Below are positions 12,716 through 23,986 of a stretch of DNA of 64,000 bases, piece by piece (position 1 is the first letter of the stretch; the number at the start of each line of letters is the position of its first letter). Location: contig JAKSZU010000004.1 of NCBI GenBank assembly GCA_026018925.1, forward strand, positions 34,429,233 to 34,493,232, given 5' to 3'. The notes under the pieces were generated by a model. The model was not told where the DNA came from. It worked only from the letters and a program-made list of their open reading frames with translations, and did not search any database. A program made the position numbers and the translations under genes. The stretch comes from Tupaia tana (Eukaryota; Chordata; Mammalia; Scandentia; Tupaiidae).

Positions 12716-12945
12716 TTCGGCCCATAGTCTAGTGGCTAAGGAAGATGACACATGGCCAACCATGGTAGGAGTCCCTGGGCCCAGTGCTTTAAAAACATGC
12801 TGAGCACATGTGCATGTGCCCCAAACCCCAAAGGGCTGCAGAAATGCTGGAGAAGTGATTGACCTGACCACACCCCACTGGGGAGTGCTTTCTTGCCCTG
12901 TCTGTCTCTCTCTGGCAAGTACACATGCCTTTATTACATTGTATA
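12716..12945 (+). mobile_element. tRNA-derived SINE, long type, old
   Basis: GGCCCATAGTCTAGTGGCTAAGG head, CAGTGCTTTAAAAACATGC, CTGGAGAAGTGATTGACC core and TCTGGCAAGTACACATGCC. It forms a head-facing inverted pair with the minus-strand SINE 28 bp upstream. Confidence 0.8.
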
Positions 12946-13229
12946 TAGTAAAGCAAAATTGCATTTACTTGACTGGCAATTACAAATATATACTAAAAAA
13001 AATGGATACTGAGTGTGTTAAGCACTTGAGGGCTCACTATAGTTGGGACTTTACTATAGTTGGGAGAATTTGGAGAAGACTTTTCTCACCAAGTGTCCTC
13101 AAAGGTGGAAAAAAATATCACAATGGCAACCCTGGGGGGTTGTTTGGAAAGATAAGGGTGTGCCTTGTCTTGAAATATACAGATGGACATAAGCTGTTTT
13201 TAATTTGTTTTTTTCTTTTTAGATCTTTG

Positions 13230-13457
13230 TTCATCAAAAATCTAAGGATTTTTGAGAGAGACATAGAAAGAGGGAAAATAAGAAATCACCCCGAGGGAGG
13301 ATGACCATGCTACAATCCCTTTTTCTCCATTCTCTTGGGATTTTAGGCATGCACACACATGTGCCCGTGTGATTTTAAAGTCGCCAGGTCTGGGACTTGA
13401 ACTGCAGAGTAAGCATGTGGGATCCAGAGTTTTAACCACCACACTATCTACTGGCCT
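13230..13457 (-). mobile_element. tRNA-derived SINE, long type
   Basis: GATTTTTGAGAGAGACATAG, AAATCACCCCGAGGGAGGATG, CATTCTCTTGGGATTTTAGGC and a reversed head ending CTATCTACTGGCC. Confidence 0.88.
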
Positions 13458-13820
13458 TGTTTTTTTTTTTTCTTCCCTTACCTTCAGCTGTTGTTAAGTC
13501 TTCCTTCTCCCGGTGACCACTTAGCTGAATCTAGGGGCATAAAGACAGGCCTGAATAAACACATGGGGGCTGCTAGTCATACCAATAAAGATTTAATCAT
13601 GAACCAGAAACACCTGGGACAATAAGTTTTCAAATTGGAAAATTTCCTTTCCTTTTTCCTTCTTGTAAGTACCTCAAGTATTTCTAAAAAGATCAAATGC
13701 AATAGACAGGTGGTGGTTCAGCAAGATCTGGTTGACTTGTCTAACCACTTGTAGAGTTGTAACTGGACTCCAGTCTTCTGATATTTCATCCGGTTGATCT
13801 TTTCCATAAATAAATTTGAG

Positions 13821-13945
13821 GGGACTTCAGAAAGTTCATGGAAAAATTAATTAAAGTATGATTTAATTTTGGTACAAACATTTTTTTAAGTCCATGCATA
13901 ATTTTTTCTTAATAGTCAATTTCCATGAACTTCTGAAGATTCTGC
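13821..13945. mobile_element. Palindromic mariner-like MITE
   Basis: The ends are inverted copies: CTTCAGAAAGTTCATGGAAA at the left and the complement of CTTCAGAAGTTCATGGAAA at the right, around an AT-rich centre. A related left end lies at 61516. Confidence 0.7.
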
Positions 13946-14067
13946 ACGTATCCCAAAGTAAGAAGTCATGGAGATTCTTATAATAACCTAGTTACAAGTT
14001 TGGGGAAACTGGGTTGGGCAATGTTAAATAGGACTTTCAGAGCTTTAATATAGAAATGAGTCTTGCC

Positions 14068-14338
14068 AGGGCTAGCAGATGGCATGGTGGTTAAGACTCC
14101 CACAAGGCCAACTGTGATTCAAGTCCCAGACCCAGTGGCTTGAAAATCACATTGGGCACATATGTGTGTGTGTATGCACAAAATCCCGAGAGGAGACTGG
14201 AGGAAAAGGGATTGTGGTGTAGCTATCCTCCTTGGGGGTTGATTTCTCACTTTCCCTCTCTCTCTCTTTTTCTCTCTCTCTCTCTCTGGCAAGCACATGC
14301 ACCCTATGGCAAAAACACCTAAAAAATAAAATAAAAAT
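14068..14338 (+). mobile_element. tRNA-derived SINE, long type
   Basis: GGGCTAGCAGATGGCATGGTGG head, CAAGTCCCAGACCCAGTGGC, GGAAAAGGGATTGTGG core, CACCCTATGGCAAAAACACC and an A-rich tail. Confidence 0.93.
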
Positions 14339-15186
14339 ATAAGTGAGTCTTGTAAATTTGCAGGAGGACCCCAAACAAAACAGTTTTAGAAAATACCAGT
14401 CTACATCATGCTGGGTTGATATGACCATTTATACCATAAGAGAATCTTCCCTGATTTAAATTTGTTTTTTTTTTCTTTTTAAACTGTTGTTAATGGGATT
14501 CTGGGTGAGGAGTGAGGGTGTGTGTGTGGTGAGACTCTGTTTCCCTATAGATGTATACCACATAGTTCATTTTGGCAACTAATACATGAATTCATTTTGG
14601 CTGCTTTGAGTATGCTCGATTCAACTCAAAGACTATTCTTCTCCCGGGTCATCATGTGGCTGGGTAATGGGGGTGACAAAATCCATCTAACCACGTATTA
14701 GTCACCCATCCTGTACCCCAATATCCCCACAAGCCACTCTTGCTCAAGAGTGACTTAAAATGGCTGCTGCGTTGTGTGAGTCCAGTGGGCTTAATCAGCA
14801 CGGTGTACTAGCCATTTGGGAGCTAAAACAACCAGTGTGAGGATCATAAACCAGGGGGAACCTCAGAATGCGCTCATGAATTAAACCATACTGCCCCCCG
14901 AGATGCCAGCCTGGGATGGGGCAGAGTGTCAGGGCTGGCCGAGGCTGGTCTGGCCTGTGAAGGTTTTCAGCAGGTCAGTCTGTGTTTCCCAGCACAATCC
15001 CCGTCCAAAGCAGTTCTATATAGCTCAATTTGTGCAAGATACATATCTATGTGATGTGCCGACTCTGTTAGTTCCTACCATTCTTTAGAGTTACACATGA
15101 GAACCATCTCAGCCATGATTCAACACGTGACTTAGAGCATTGTGCCTTGTGTCTTTCTATCTGGCATATATATGTGTACGTGTATG
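14339..15186. other. Unassigned intron 1 sequence
   Basis: Non-repetitive at the level I can judge. No coding exon. The segment 14540-15060 may derive from an old LTR or DNA element but is not assignable. Confidence 0.4.
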
Positions 15187-15223
15187 TTTTGTGTGTGTGT
15201 GTGTGTGTAGTGTGTGTGTGTGA

Positions 15224-15300
<77 letters not shown>

Positions 15301-15306
15301 ATATAT
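15187..15306. repeat. (TG)n (TA)n (TG)n compound microsatellite
   Basis: TG repeats at about 15190-15221, about 21 TA units (15223-15265), then about 16 TG units to 15297. It is Z-DNA and cruciform prone and probably polymorphic. Confidence 0.97.
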
Positions 15307-15542
15307 AGCTATAGGGTGTGTACACTTACCAGAGACAGAGAGAGAGAGAAAAAAAGTGAGAAATCACCCCTCCAAGGGGTATGGCTACGCTGCAGTCTCT
15401 TCTCCTCTGGTTTCCTCTTGAGAGTTTGAGTGCACATACACACACACCTGGCATGATTTTCAGGCCGCTGGTCCAGGACTCAAACCAGGCAGCCAACTAT
15501 GTGGGATCCAGCACCTTAACCACCACACGCTATCTGGCTTGA
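15307..15542 (-). mobile_element. tRNA-derived SINE, long type
   Basis: AGCTATAGGGTGTGTACACTTACCAGAG, GAGAAATCACCCCTCC, a GTTTCCTCTTGAGAGTTTGAG core and a reversed head. The microsatellite before it replaces the usual T-run. Confidence 0.88.
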
Positions 15543-15714
15543 AATCTCTGACAGACTTTCTCAGTAAGGCTTAGTTTTACCATTGTAGCCCAGTTCTGGC
15601 TGCTCTGGAAGATGACACTTGGAGATGCCACCCCAAGTAAATTTGATGTAGCCTTCATTTTAAGTCAAATGATTTATACAATTGTGGAGATTTAAGTGTT
15701 GTAACAGAAATTTA

Positions 15715-15976
15715 TTTATTTATTTTTGGAGAGGTTTTGCTATAGGGTGCATGTGCTCTCCAGAAAGAAAGAGACAGAGAGACAAAAAGCGAGAAATCAC
15801 CCCCCAGGGGAGATAGCCACGCCACAACCCCTTCTCCTCCATTCTCCTCTTGGGATCTTGGGCATGCACTCACACGTGCCTGGCATGACTTTAAGCCACT
15901 GGGTCTGGGATTCGAACCGTGGCCGACTACATGGGAGTCCAGTGACATAGCTGTTACTCCAACTGCTGGTCCCTGA
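15715..15976 (-). mobile_element. tRNA-derived SINE, long type, young
   Basis: Full length, ending CCAACTGCTGGTCCC. Target duplication AACAGAAATTTA at 15703 and 15977. Confidence 0.95.
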
Positions 15977-16042
15977 AACAGAAATTTAATACAACAGTGG
16001 ATGAAACAAGATGAAGTTTTACTTTACTTTTTCTTTCTTTCT

Positions 16043-16081
16043 TTTTTTAATGAGATTTTGCCATAAGACACATATACTCAC

Positions 16082-16125
<44 letters not shown>

Positions 16126-16304
16126 AATCATCTCCCGGGGGGGATGGCCACACCACAGTCCCTTGTCCTCCAGTCTCCTCTTGGGATTTTGGGCACGGAT
16201 GCACATGTGCCTGGTGTGAGTTCCAAGCTGCCAGGTCTGGGACTAGAACCACAGTTGACTACGTGGGAATCCAGTGACGTAACCACTATGCCATCTGCTG
16301 GTGC
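16043..16304 (-). mobile_element. tRNA-derived SINE, long type, with (GA)n expansion
   Basis: GATTTTGCCATAAGACACATA, a (GA)n tract of about 40 bp at 16083-16121, GGATGGCCACACCACAGTCC and a head ending CATCTGCTGGTGCC. Flanks ATGAAGTTTT (about 16011 and 16309) are the target duplication. Confidence 0.93.
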
Positions 16305-18029
16305 CAAAATGAAGTTTTTCTACTCTTGTATCATAAATTAGTTAGTGTAAGCAGGTGGAGACTAGTACAATAAAGCCATGGTGCAGGGACCCTTCCTTCA
16401 CTCTCAGTGCTCTGCCATCTTAAGGCGTCATGCTTGCCCACAGGGTGGCAGATGACCTCCCCCCCACCACACCCATGTTTCAGCTGTGGGCACTGGAACA
16501 AGATGAGGCACAGTCTGTTTTCCCTTTAAAATCTGGAAAATTGCACGCCTCACTCCTGTTCATTATCCATTGTTAGATCTATATTGCAGGTCACTTTACT
16601 TCCAAGAAGGGCTGGAAAATGTAGACTTCATGTCAAAATGCATGTGGCCAGCTAAAAGTGGGTGGTTCCATTCTCCAGAAAAAGGAAAGGCAAACTAGAA
16701 CTCTCTGCCAGCCCACCTCTTTGGCCAGGTAGATAACCATGCTCTGTTCTTCCCACTCACAAAACACATCATCCCTCCCCAGGGGACTCAGCCCAAATTC
16801 CTTCTGATTACCTAGTCAGTACTTTATGTATGCGAGCTTGGGGTGATGCGTTGTTCTCTGTGTCAAGCCCTTGAGTGGCTCCTTGTAATTCAACAGCTAA
16901 TACATTTAAAGATAAGTTATCAGCGCTGCCAAGCCACTGTTAACTGTATTTGTATATACGACTGTGTGACTATGATTATGGGCAAAGTCTTGACGTATTT
17001 TTCTGTGTTTCTATGCAAAAATATGTCATGACTTTTCTGATGGTCCAATATATATATTTAGAAAGAGTGAGTTATATAGGGGAGTTAATAACTGTGCATG
17101 CACGTATACATATAGAGAGTTATTTCTTGTCAGGTATACGGAGCAGTCAGCAGCCGCCATTGTGCTCACAGTGTGTTGGCTGGGAGTGCAGACTAGCAAT
17201 GGAGTAGGGCCTTGGGGAGCCGCGGTTCTGCCCTCAGAGAGGACCTCTCTGTTTTGTGCTCACTTAGCAGTAGATATTGGACAGTAGGTCCTGAAAACCT
17301 TTTGGGGACTGCAGAACTTTTGCGATTTGCCTCTTGCTGATAAAGATTTGGGTGGGGTGTGGTAGGAAGCAGGGGCTGCTTTGCAGGCAAGGCTGTAGTC
17401 TCTCTCACCTCACAAACTTAGCAGGCTTCTGGCCTATTCGGATCGGTTCCATTTGCTGGTAACCACAGTGAAAATTCTCTTGGGTAGTTTTAAAGCCTGC
17501 AAAGGTGGACTTATATGTGTTGGCCTCTATGCTCTGTCTCTTCTCTGATTTTTCTGATGGCTACCTTGAGAAAATGGGAAAAGACAGGCTGGGTAAGAAG
17601 GCATATCCTTACTATGATCTTCGCTGGTGGGATAGTTCCTGTTGTCTGACAGAGAACTTTGAATGGGTTTGACACAGCCTTCTCCGCTAAGTGTGCTGCT
17701 TAACATCTAGCTGCTCTGGCTTGGGCACACACACAAGTTGCTGTCCTCTCAACTCTGCAGTGCCACAAGTTAAGGGACTTGTGCAGCACTGTTTGCAGGT
17801 CACAGTATAACAAACAAACAACAAAACAACAACCAAAAAACCACATCCTTTAGCAGAGCCATAATCTTTCCTTCTGCCTAGAGACTGACCATCCTTTGCC
17901 TGAACTCCTCTCTATTGTGGCAAGAAGTAGCTAATAAACACTCACGTTCTGAATTTTCCTGTTCACTAGGAGAGCTACAGGTTTGGCTGGTCAGTGGTCT
18001 GACTACCAAGCTATCACAGGTAACAATTT
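16305..18029. other. Intron 1 sequence, mostly unique
   Basis: No exon. It contains one MITE (about 16975-17052). The remaining 1.6 kb shows no repeat I can name. Confidence 0.45.
16975..17052. mobile_element. Mariner-like MITE, about 80 bp
   Basis: GGCAAAGTCTTGACGTATTT at the left mirrors ATATGTCATGACTTTTCTGA and TGGTCCA at the right, around a CTATGCAAAA centre. Same family as 22067 and 54345. Confidence 0.75.
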
Positions 18030-18300
18030 TTTTTTGGTAAATTTTAAAAAGGGTTTATCTTTATTTATTTTATTCATGATAGAGTATGTGTGCATGCACA
18101 CAAGAAAAAGGGAAAGAGACCTTCAATGGAGTCTCATTACACGGTGGCCCCCTCCCCCAATCCACTAGCTTGTTAGGATCTCGGGCATGCACAGGCACCC
18201 CTGGAATGTTTCCAGTTGGCCTGGCTGAGAATTGGAACTTGCAGCCAGCCATGTGGCTTCTAGCTCTGTAGTTCAGTACTCTGTTACCTCTGGCCCAGCC
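18030..18300 (-). mobile_element. Divergent tRNA-derived SINE
   Basis: TTTATTTATTTTATTCATGATAGAG start, GAAAGAGACCTTCAATGGAG, TAGGATCTCGGGCATGCACAGG, and a decayed reversed head. It resembles the element at 663-898. Confidence 0.65.
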
Positions 18301-18384
18301 TGGGTGGGCCAGAGGTAACTACTTTGCAATGGCATAAAAAGCATGCCAATGCTACATGTTCTTGATTCTGTTGTAGGTTTGGGT

Positions 18385-18590
18385 CTAGGTGGTGGCACAG
18401 TGGTAATGTGACTGGACCCCCATGAAAAAGGTCCTCAGTTCACATCCCCTGGACTTACCTGAGCATGCAGGTCCATGTTCCAGACTGACCAAGATGGATC
18501 ACAGTGTGAAGACCTTATTGGGATTGCTTGTTTTTCTCTGGCTGGCTGTCTCTATCTCTGTCTCTCAGAGGAAGGAAGGCACACTTTTCT
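18385..18590 (+). mobile_element. Divergent tRNA-derived SINE
   Basis: GTCTAGGTGGTGGCACAGTGG head, CAGTTCACATCCCC B-box-like region, then a CT-rich end CTGTCTCTATCTCTGTCTCT. Confidence 0.55.
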
Positions 18591-18968
18591 CAAAGATGCC
18601 ACATTATTAATTTCGCTCATATCCTATTGGCCAGAATGAAACTAAGACCACCTCTAGAAGCAAGGGAGGCTGAGAAATATCACCTTCATTCTGGGTGCCA
18701 TGTGTCAAGCTCAACATTGGTGATTTATCAAACTAAATGAAGGGGAGCATTGATGTTGGGGACCGACCAAATGTTGACACTGTCTTAAACATTGCTTCCA
18801 AATTGGGTGAAGATCATCCAGTCATTTTAAGTGGAAGGATTACAAAGAGAAGATAACTTAAGTTTACATAGGTAACTAGAGTTTCGGAAGATACCTTGAC
18901 TGGCCGTTAGTCTAACCACTATCTTAGAAAGGAACCAAAGCACAAATGTTGTAGGGGACTTTTTAAAT

Positions 18969-19000
18969 TTTACTTTTTTAAAGAATTATTTTATTTAACT

Positions 19001-19035
<35 letters not shown>

Positions 19036-19176
19036 TTATTTTAATTTGCCCAGAGAGGGTCCGAGTGAGTGAAAGAGAAAGAGAGAGAGAAAGTAAGCCA
19101 CCAGGTCCAGGACTCGAACTGTGGTCAGCCATGTGGGAGCCCAGTGTCTTCTATCATCATGCTACCTTCTGTCCCC
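18969..19176 (-). mobile_element. tRNA-derived SINE, short type, (TTTA)n tail
   Basis: A (TTTA)n tract, TTTGCCCAGAGAGGG, AAGTAAGCCACCAGGTCC and a reversed head ending TACCTTCTGTCCCC. Flanking GGGACTTTT copies at about 18955 and 19178 form the target duplication. Confidence 0.9.
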
Positions 19177-19189
19177 AGGGACTTTTTTT

Positions 19190-19391
19190 TTTCATTATTA
19201 AAAAAAATTTTTTTTAGAGAGGGTCTTGTTATTAGTTATTATAATACTCCTGCCTCAAACTCCTTGAGTTTTGGGGATTCACCACCAAGCCCAGCCTTTA
19301 GGTTAGACCATGAATTGGACCTGGGCCTCCCAAGTGGTCTTAGCCTACAGAGCATAATGTCTGAGCAGCACTTACCACCATGTCTGGGCCA
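19190..19391 (-). mobile_element. Chimeric 7SL/tRNA SINE (reversed)
   Basis: AGAGAGGGTCTTGTTATTAG, AATACTCCTGCCTCAAACTC and CACCACCAAGCCCAGCC are reversed 7SL-like sequence. GAATTGGACCTGGGCCTCCC onward is the reversed tRNA-like part. GGGGACTTTT follows at 19393. Confidence 0.75.
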
Positions 19392-19409
19392 TGGGGACTT
19401 TTAAAGTAA

Positions 19410-19640
19410 ACCTCTTTATTATGATATAATTCACATCCCATGCACTTCACTCATTTAAAGTGTACAATTCCATGTTTTTAGCATATTCACAGAGTTGTGC
19501 CTCCCTCACCAAATCTAATTTTGGAATGTTTCTGTGACCCTAGAACAAACGGCATATATTAGCAGTCAGTCTCTAGTTCCCTTACCCTTTCAACATCAAG
19601 CAACCATTAATTAGTCTACTTTTAGCCTCTAGACATTTAT
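19410..19640. mobile_element. Old L1 (L1M-type) fragment
   Basis: TTATTATGATATAATTCACATCCC, AAAGTGTACAATTCCATG, ATTCACAGAGTTGTGC and GCAACCATTAATTAGTCTAC match a widespread L1M consensus segment also seen at 42650 and 46650. Two SINEs interrupt its right end. Confidence 0.65.
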
Positions 19641-19650
19641 GTGGGAAGAT

Positions 19651-19898
19651 TTTTTTGTGGGGGAGGAGAGGTTTTTGCTATAGGGTGTGTGCACTTGCCA
19701 GAAAGACAAAGAGAGAAAGACAGAGAGAAAGCGAGAAATCACCCCCAAGAGAGGATGGCCACACCACAATCCCTTCTCCTCCATTCTCCTCTTGGGATCT
19801 TGGACACACACGCACATGCACCCAGCATCCAGGACTCAAACCACGGTCGACTACATGGGAGTCTAGCAACATAGCCATTACCCCAACTGCTGATCCCC
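19651..19898 (-). mobile_element. tRNA-derived SINE, long type
   Basis: GAGAGGTTTTTGCTATAGGG, full core, head ending CCAACTGCTGATCCCC. Flanked by TTATGTGGGAAG at 19637 and 19899. It has a small deletion in the reversed middle part. Confidence 0.95.
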
Positions 19899-19910
19899 TT
19901 ATGTGGGAAG

Positions 19911-20098
19911 TTTTTTTAAATAATTACTTTATTTAGCTTTTTATTATTCATTATTATTATTATTTTTAATATTTCCAGAGAGACACAAACACAAAGAAAG
20001 AGAGAGAGTGAGAAAACAAACCTGCAGGTCTGGGACTCAAATGATCGTCAGCCATGTGGGAGTCCAGTGCCCTTAATCACCATGCTATCTGCCGGCCC
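19911..20098 (-). mobile_element. tRNA-derived SINE, short type
   Basis: AAATAATTACTTTATTTAGC, ATATTTCCAGAGAGACAC, GTGAGAAAACAAACCTGCAGG and a reversed head ending ATCTGCCGGCCC. Flanked by TATGTGGGAAG copies (19899 and 20099). Confidence 0.93.
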
Positions 20099-20318
20099 TA
20101 TGTGGGAAGATTTTATATGGGCCGCATGTCCAGTTTTGGTTGCTAGGCAGAGGGAATTACATTTAGCAAGTGAAGCTTCAGGAGCACAAGAAGTAAAAGA
20201 AGCGTTTGTGCCCAGGGCAGTGGAATTAGTGTCCTGTGCTTCTGTGTGCATTGTCCGAAGCGCTGGGGATACAGAATAGACGTCCTCATTCTTGAGGAGC
20301 CTCCTGTGAATGGGGACG

Positions 20319-20735
20319 TGTTTTAGTCTCTTATTGCATTACTATCAGAAATGACTGAGACTGAGTAGTTTATAAAGAAGCAGGGGTTCACTGACTCACA
20401 GTTCTGGTGGCTGGAAGGCCTGAAGGCATAGGCCCCACCTCAGACCTGCCTACAACGTAGCTGACTGATGGAAGCAGAGAGGGCAGCAGGTGCATGCAAA
20501 GAGAGTGAGTTGGGGCCAGGTCGCTCTCTTTTACAGCGACCAGCTTTCTTGAAAACTATCCACTTCCCACAAAAGCTAGAGCTCATAGGGTCTTGAGAGA
20601 CTTCGTTACTCCCTTTATGAGACCGTTGCCTCCATGATGAAATCACCATAATCCAGTCACCACTAGGCCTCACCCTCTCCCAACATCACATTTCAAACAC
20701 GAAATTTAGGAGAACAAACTTATCCAAACTGTAAC
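20319..20735 (+). mobile_element. Solitary MaLR LTR (MST/THE1-like)
   Basis: It begins TGTTTTAGTCTCTTATTGC and ends with a TGTAACA-type terminus. GACTGAGTAGTTTATAAAG, CACTGACTCACAGTTCTGG and CTTCGTTACTCCCTTTATGAG are typical of mammalian MaLR (ERVL-MaLR) LTRs. There is no internal region, so it is a decayed solo LTR. Confidence 0.8.
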
Positions 20736-20739
20736 AGGA

Positions 20740-22066
20740 ACATCGACACATAAGAAACAGACAGTCCAAAGTAGAATAAAGTCGAAGAAAAGATAAAAGC
20801 ACAAACAATCACCATGAGGTATCATAAGAGTGACCGCCAAAGGAAAAGAGATGGCTGCGAGAGCTCATGGCCAGCCTGAGCTGGGGCTGGGGACTTGAGG
20901 GTGGCAGTGGATAGTGCGACTAGCAAAGCCTTTCTGCAGGAGATGAGTCCATTTTTCTCAGCAGACTCCCTGTGCAAAGTAGATCAGGCTGTCAAAAAAA
21001 GGAGGAGAAATTTCTCCAGGAGAATAGCTTCTTCATTTTCATGAGTGTAAGCAGATTTCTTTTTTTTACAAACATATTTGAACTTATATATCCAAATTAG
21101 TATTGTACCCTGCCAAATCGCCACTCTGGGAACCGTACACTTACCCAGTGATGCGTCCAGCGCTCATAGCATTTCGAAACTCCTCTATGGGAATTATTTT
21201 TCAGCCAGTCGGTTTATGGGTCACCTAGGAAAACCAGTCACATTATTTTATAGTCATGCCTCATTTTTCACCTAAAACGATGTAACAAGATTTGATCACC
21301 CACTTTATTCATTAGACATGGCTCCAGCCAATTTTTGTCTTTTTCAAAGTTCAAATCTATTCTCAAAGGATAGAATTTGTTATGACTGAAGACTTTCAAA
21401 GAAAAGTGCCACAGACAGTAGGGACAGTTCCCCAGAAAAGACTTAGTGTGATGTCAGCATTGTTTGAATAGATACGTTGCTTCCCAAGGTGATTGTTTTG
21501 AAGGAGATGACACTAACTGAGATGAATCTTCTCTGGCATAACTGTTGAAAATGTTACCATCTTTTATACTGTGCAAGCACACTGCCTTGTAGAGAGGGTC
21601 TTGGAAGACAGTTTCTACTGGGGAGATTCTGGAAGACTGCTTCCCTTCTGCAGTCTACCATGCAGGCCTGGCAACACAGTTCTCTTCCATTCTGTGAGCA
21701 GCAAACATGCTTTGGTTAGGTGCTTAAGAGCTGTGCACACTGGGAAGGTTTGTTAACACACAAGCAGACAAAATGGCCAACTGTCATGCATTGAGCCAGG
21801 AGAAGAATCCTATCGGCTTTCACCCAGAGAAATCAGAAACCCAGTGGTTAAAAAAGTGTCCCCTCTGACTCTGAGAGATGGTCTCATGATTGCAAAAAGG
21901 CCAGGAAATGGAGCTGGGATAGCATAACGGTGTGGAGGAGAAAACGCCTTCCAATGTAGTAATAAAACTATTACGTTAATCACCTTCTTGGGGACTTTGG
22001 ATCATGCATTCTGTGAAGTGAGATGCAGTATTTTAAAGGAAGATTTTAAAATGAAGCAAAAGGAAA
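20740..22066. other. Unassigned intron 1 sequence
   Basis: No gene and no confident repeat. An L2-like fragment near 20220-20310 lies just upstream of the LTR. Confidence 0.4.
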
Positions 22067-22145
22067 TACTGGGTTGTCCAAAAAGTCATAACACATTTTG
22101 CATAGAAAAAAAAAAATGCATCATGACTTTTCTGACAACCCAGTA
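22067..22145. mobile_element. Mariner-like MITE, intact palindrome
   Basis: 79 bp, TA at both ends. Left TACTGGGTTGTCCAAAAAGT and the complement of the right end, TACTGGGTTGTCAGAAAAGT, are near-identical terminal inverted repeats around a GCATAGAAAA centre. Confidence 0.88.
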
Positions 22146-22329
22146 CATGTAGGGAACTCACACTGAATCACCTGTCAAGAAAGCCAGACTTCCTCTTCAG
22201 GCCCGGCCACACGGTTGACTGCAAGCTCCTTGTGCTTCATGAGAAAAACACTCACCATACAGTTCACCAGAGCCAACTTTCCATAGGTAGATTTAATGTT
22301 CAAAAAACAAAACAAAGCAAAAACCCAGC

Positions 22330-22450
22330 AATAATACCTGCCTTACGAGATTCAAGTGAGGATGAAATAAAATTTGTGAGATACTTACAGTACCTAGCAC
22401 CATGTTTAGTAAACAGAAGTTTCGATGATTCTCATGATTATTATGATTAT
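22330..22450 (+). mobile_element. MIR 3' fragment
   Basis: ATACCTGCCTTACGAGATTC, GAGGATGAAATAAAATTTGTG and GTACCTAGCACCATG follow the MIR consensus order. Confidence 0.65.
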
Positions 22451-22804
22451 TCCAAATCCTAAGGCCATTAGAGAGCAGAGGGTAGGGGTAAGAAGATGGG
22501 CCAAGATGGGGGTTTTTTGTCAGTCCCCACCCCTGCTGCTTGGATATCCTGTCCTGTCTTATCCATACCTTAGCCCTTGTGTTTGAGCTCCGGGGCAGTG
22601 GTTCACAATGGCTGTACATCTCAGTCACAGGCCCATCGACCTGCCACCTTTTCCTGATTCGAGTCATGAGCTAGCAGTGAACAGTTCAGGGCAGACATTT
22701 CAGGATGGGTCTGTGGATGGGTGCCTGGCCTGGGCCAATGTCTTCCTGCCAATGAGAAGCTCTAGAAACTATATGCTGGTATTACTGGGACACTTGGATT
22801 TGTT

Positions 22805-22960
22805 AATATAAACAAACACTGTTGAACACTTTCTGTGTGCCAGACACTGTGCGGGGTGGCTGGGGTGCACTGATGACTGAGAGAACGTCTTTGTTCTCAG
22901 GAAGCTCCCGCTAATAGACGAGACAGGCACATTCTTGAGTAATTCCAAAAATAAGGTGTG
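22805..22960. mobile_element. L2 relic
   Basis: ACTTTCTGTGTGCCAGACAC, GTGCGGGGTGGCTGGGG and CAGGAAGCTCCCGCTAATAG are typical L2 3'-end wording. Confidence 0.6.
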
Positions 22961-22973
22961 AATACCAGCATAT

Positions 22974-23358
22974 TGGTTTCTTGTTGCTGCTGTGACAGAT
23001 TGGGGGGCTTAAAACAATGGAGATTTATTTTCTCTTGTTTTTGGAAACCATGAGTCTAAAACCCAGTTGAAATGCTCCAAGACAGTATCTTTCCTTGCCT
23101 TTTAGAGCTTTTGGTGGTTCCAGGCATTCCTTGGCTTACAGCTGCGTAACTCCAGTCTCTGCTTTTGCCTTTGTGTGGCCTTCTCATCCAGGTATCTGTC
23201 TTTTCCTCTTCTGTCACATGTAAGGGAATCCAGGATTATCTCATCTTGATACACTTAACATAATTACATCTGCAAAGACTCTATCAAATAAGGTCACATC
23301 TGCAGGTTCCAGGTGGACATAACTTTTCGGGGAGTTGAGGGCTACCATTTCACCTACT
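22974..23358 (+). mobile_element. Solitary MLT1-type MaLR LTR
   Basis: GGCTTAAAACAATGGAGATT, GGTTCCAGGCATTCCTTGGC, GTGTGGCCTTCTCATCC, CATAATTACATCTGCAAAGA and AATAAGGTCACATCTGCAGG follow the MLT1 LTR consensus in order. Confidence 0.85.
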
Positions 23359-23986
23359 AGAGCTAATATGAAGGAGAAACTCAAGGAATTGTGGGAACAC
23401 AGAAGAGGTCCACTCAGCCCACCTTGATAGTAAAGAGAAGACCAGGGATGGCTTCTCTATCCAAAAAAGGCAAGTGCAGAATGATAGAGAAATTAAGGAG
23501 CTAGCAGCCAAGGATAAACTGAAGGTGGGGCAGTGTGGTTACTAATTAATGCTTATAGTTGATGCCACTGTGACTCTATTTAAACAGATATTAATGGTAA
23601 TAATTGACAAGAAAGTTTCAGAGCTCCATAAGCCGTAGTGCTTCTGTGGACTTCCTCTGACATGTCTATTGGAGATCAGGCCACTCAGTGACTCTCTTGA
23701 GTTCTATCAAAACACTTTCGTTCGTAGTGTTTGGCTGGAACTGAAGACATATTTTTGATTTTCAAAACTTTAACTTCTTTTGGCAGTAAAAAATCTTTAT
23801 TCCAAGAAAAATCTAACCCAATCCCCAACCAAAACAAATCTAAGAAAAGCATATTCAAGTAAGTTTGCCAGGTTTATAGAACTGAAGATTTTGGTTCATA
23901 TCCCAGTTTTACAACTTACCATTCCACATATTCTGCTGAATTTAGCTAAAGCACAGGTTTCTCATTGGTAAAAGGGGTATCGGGGG

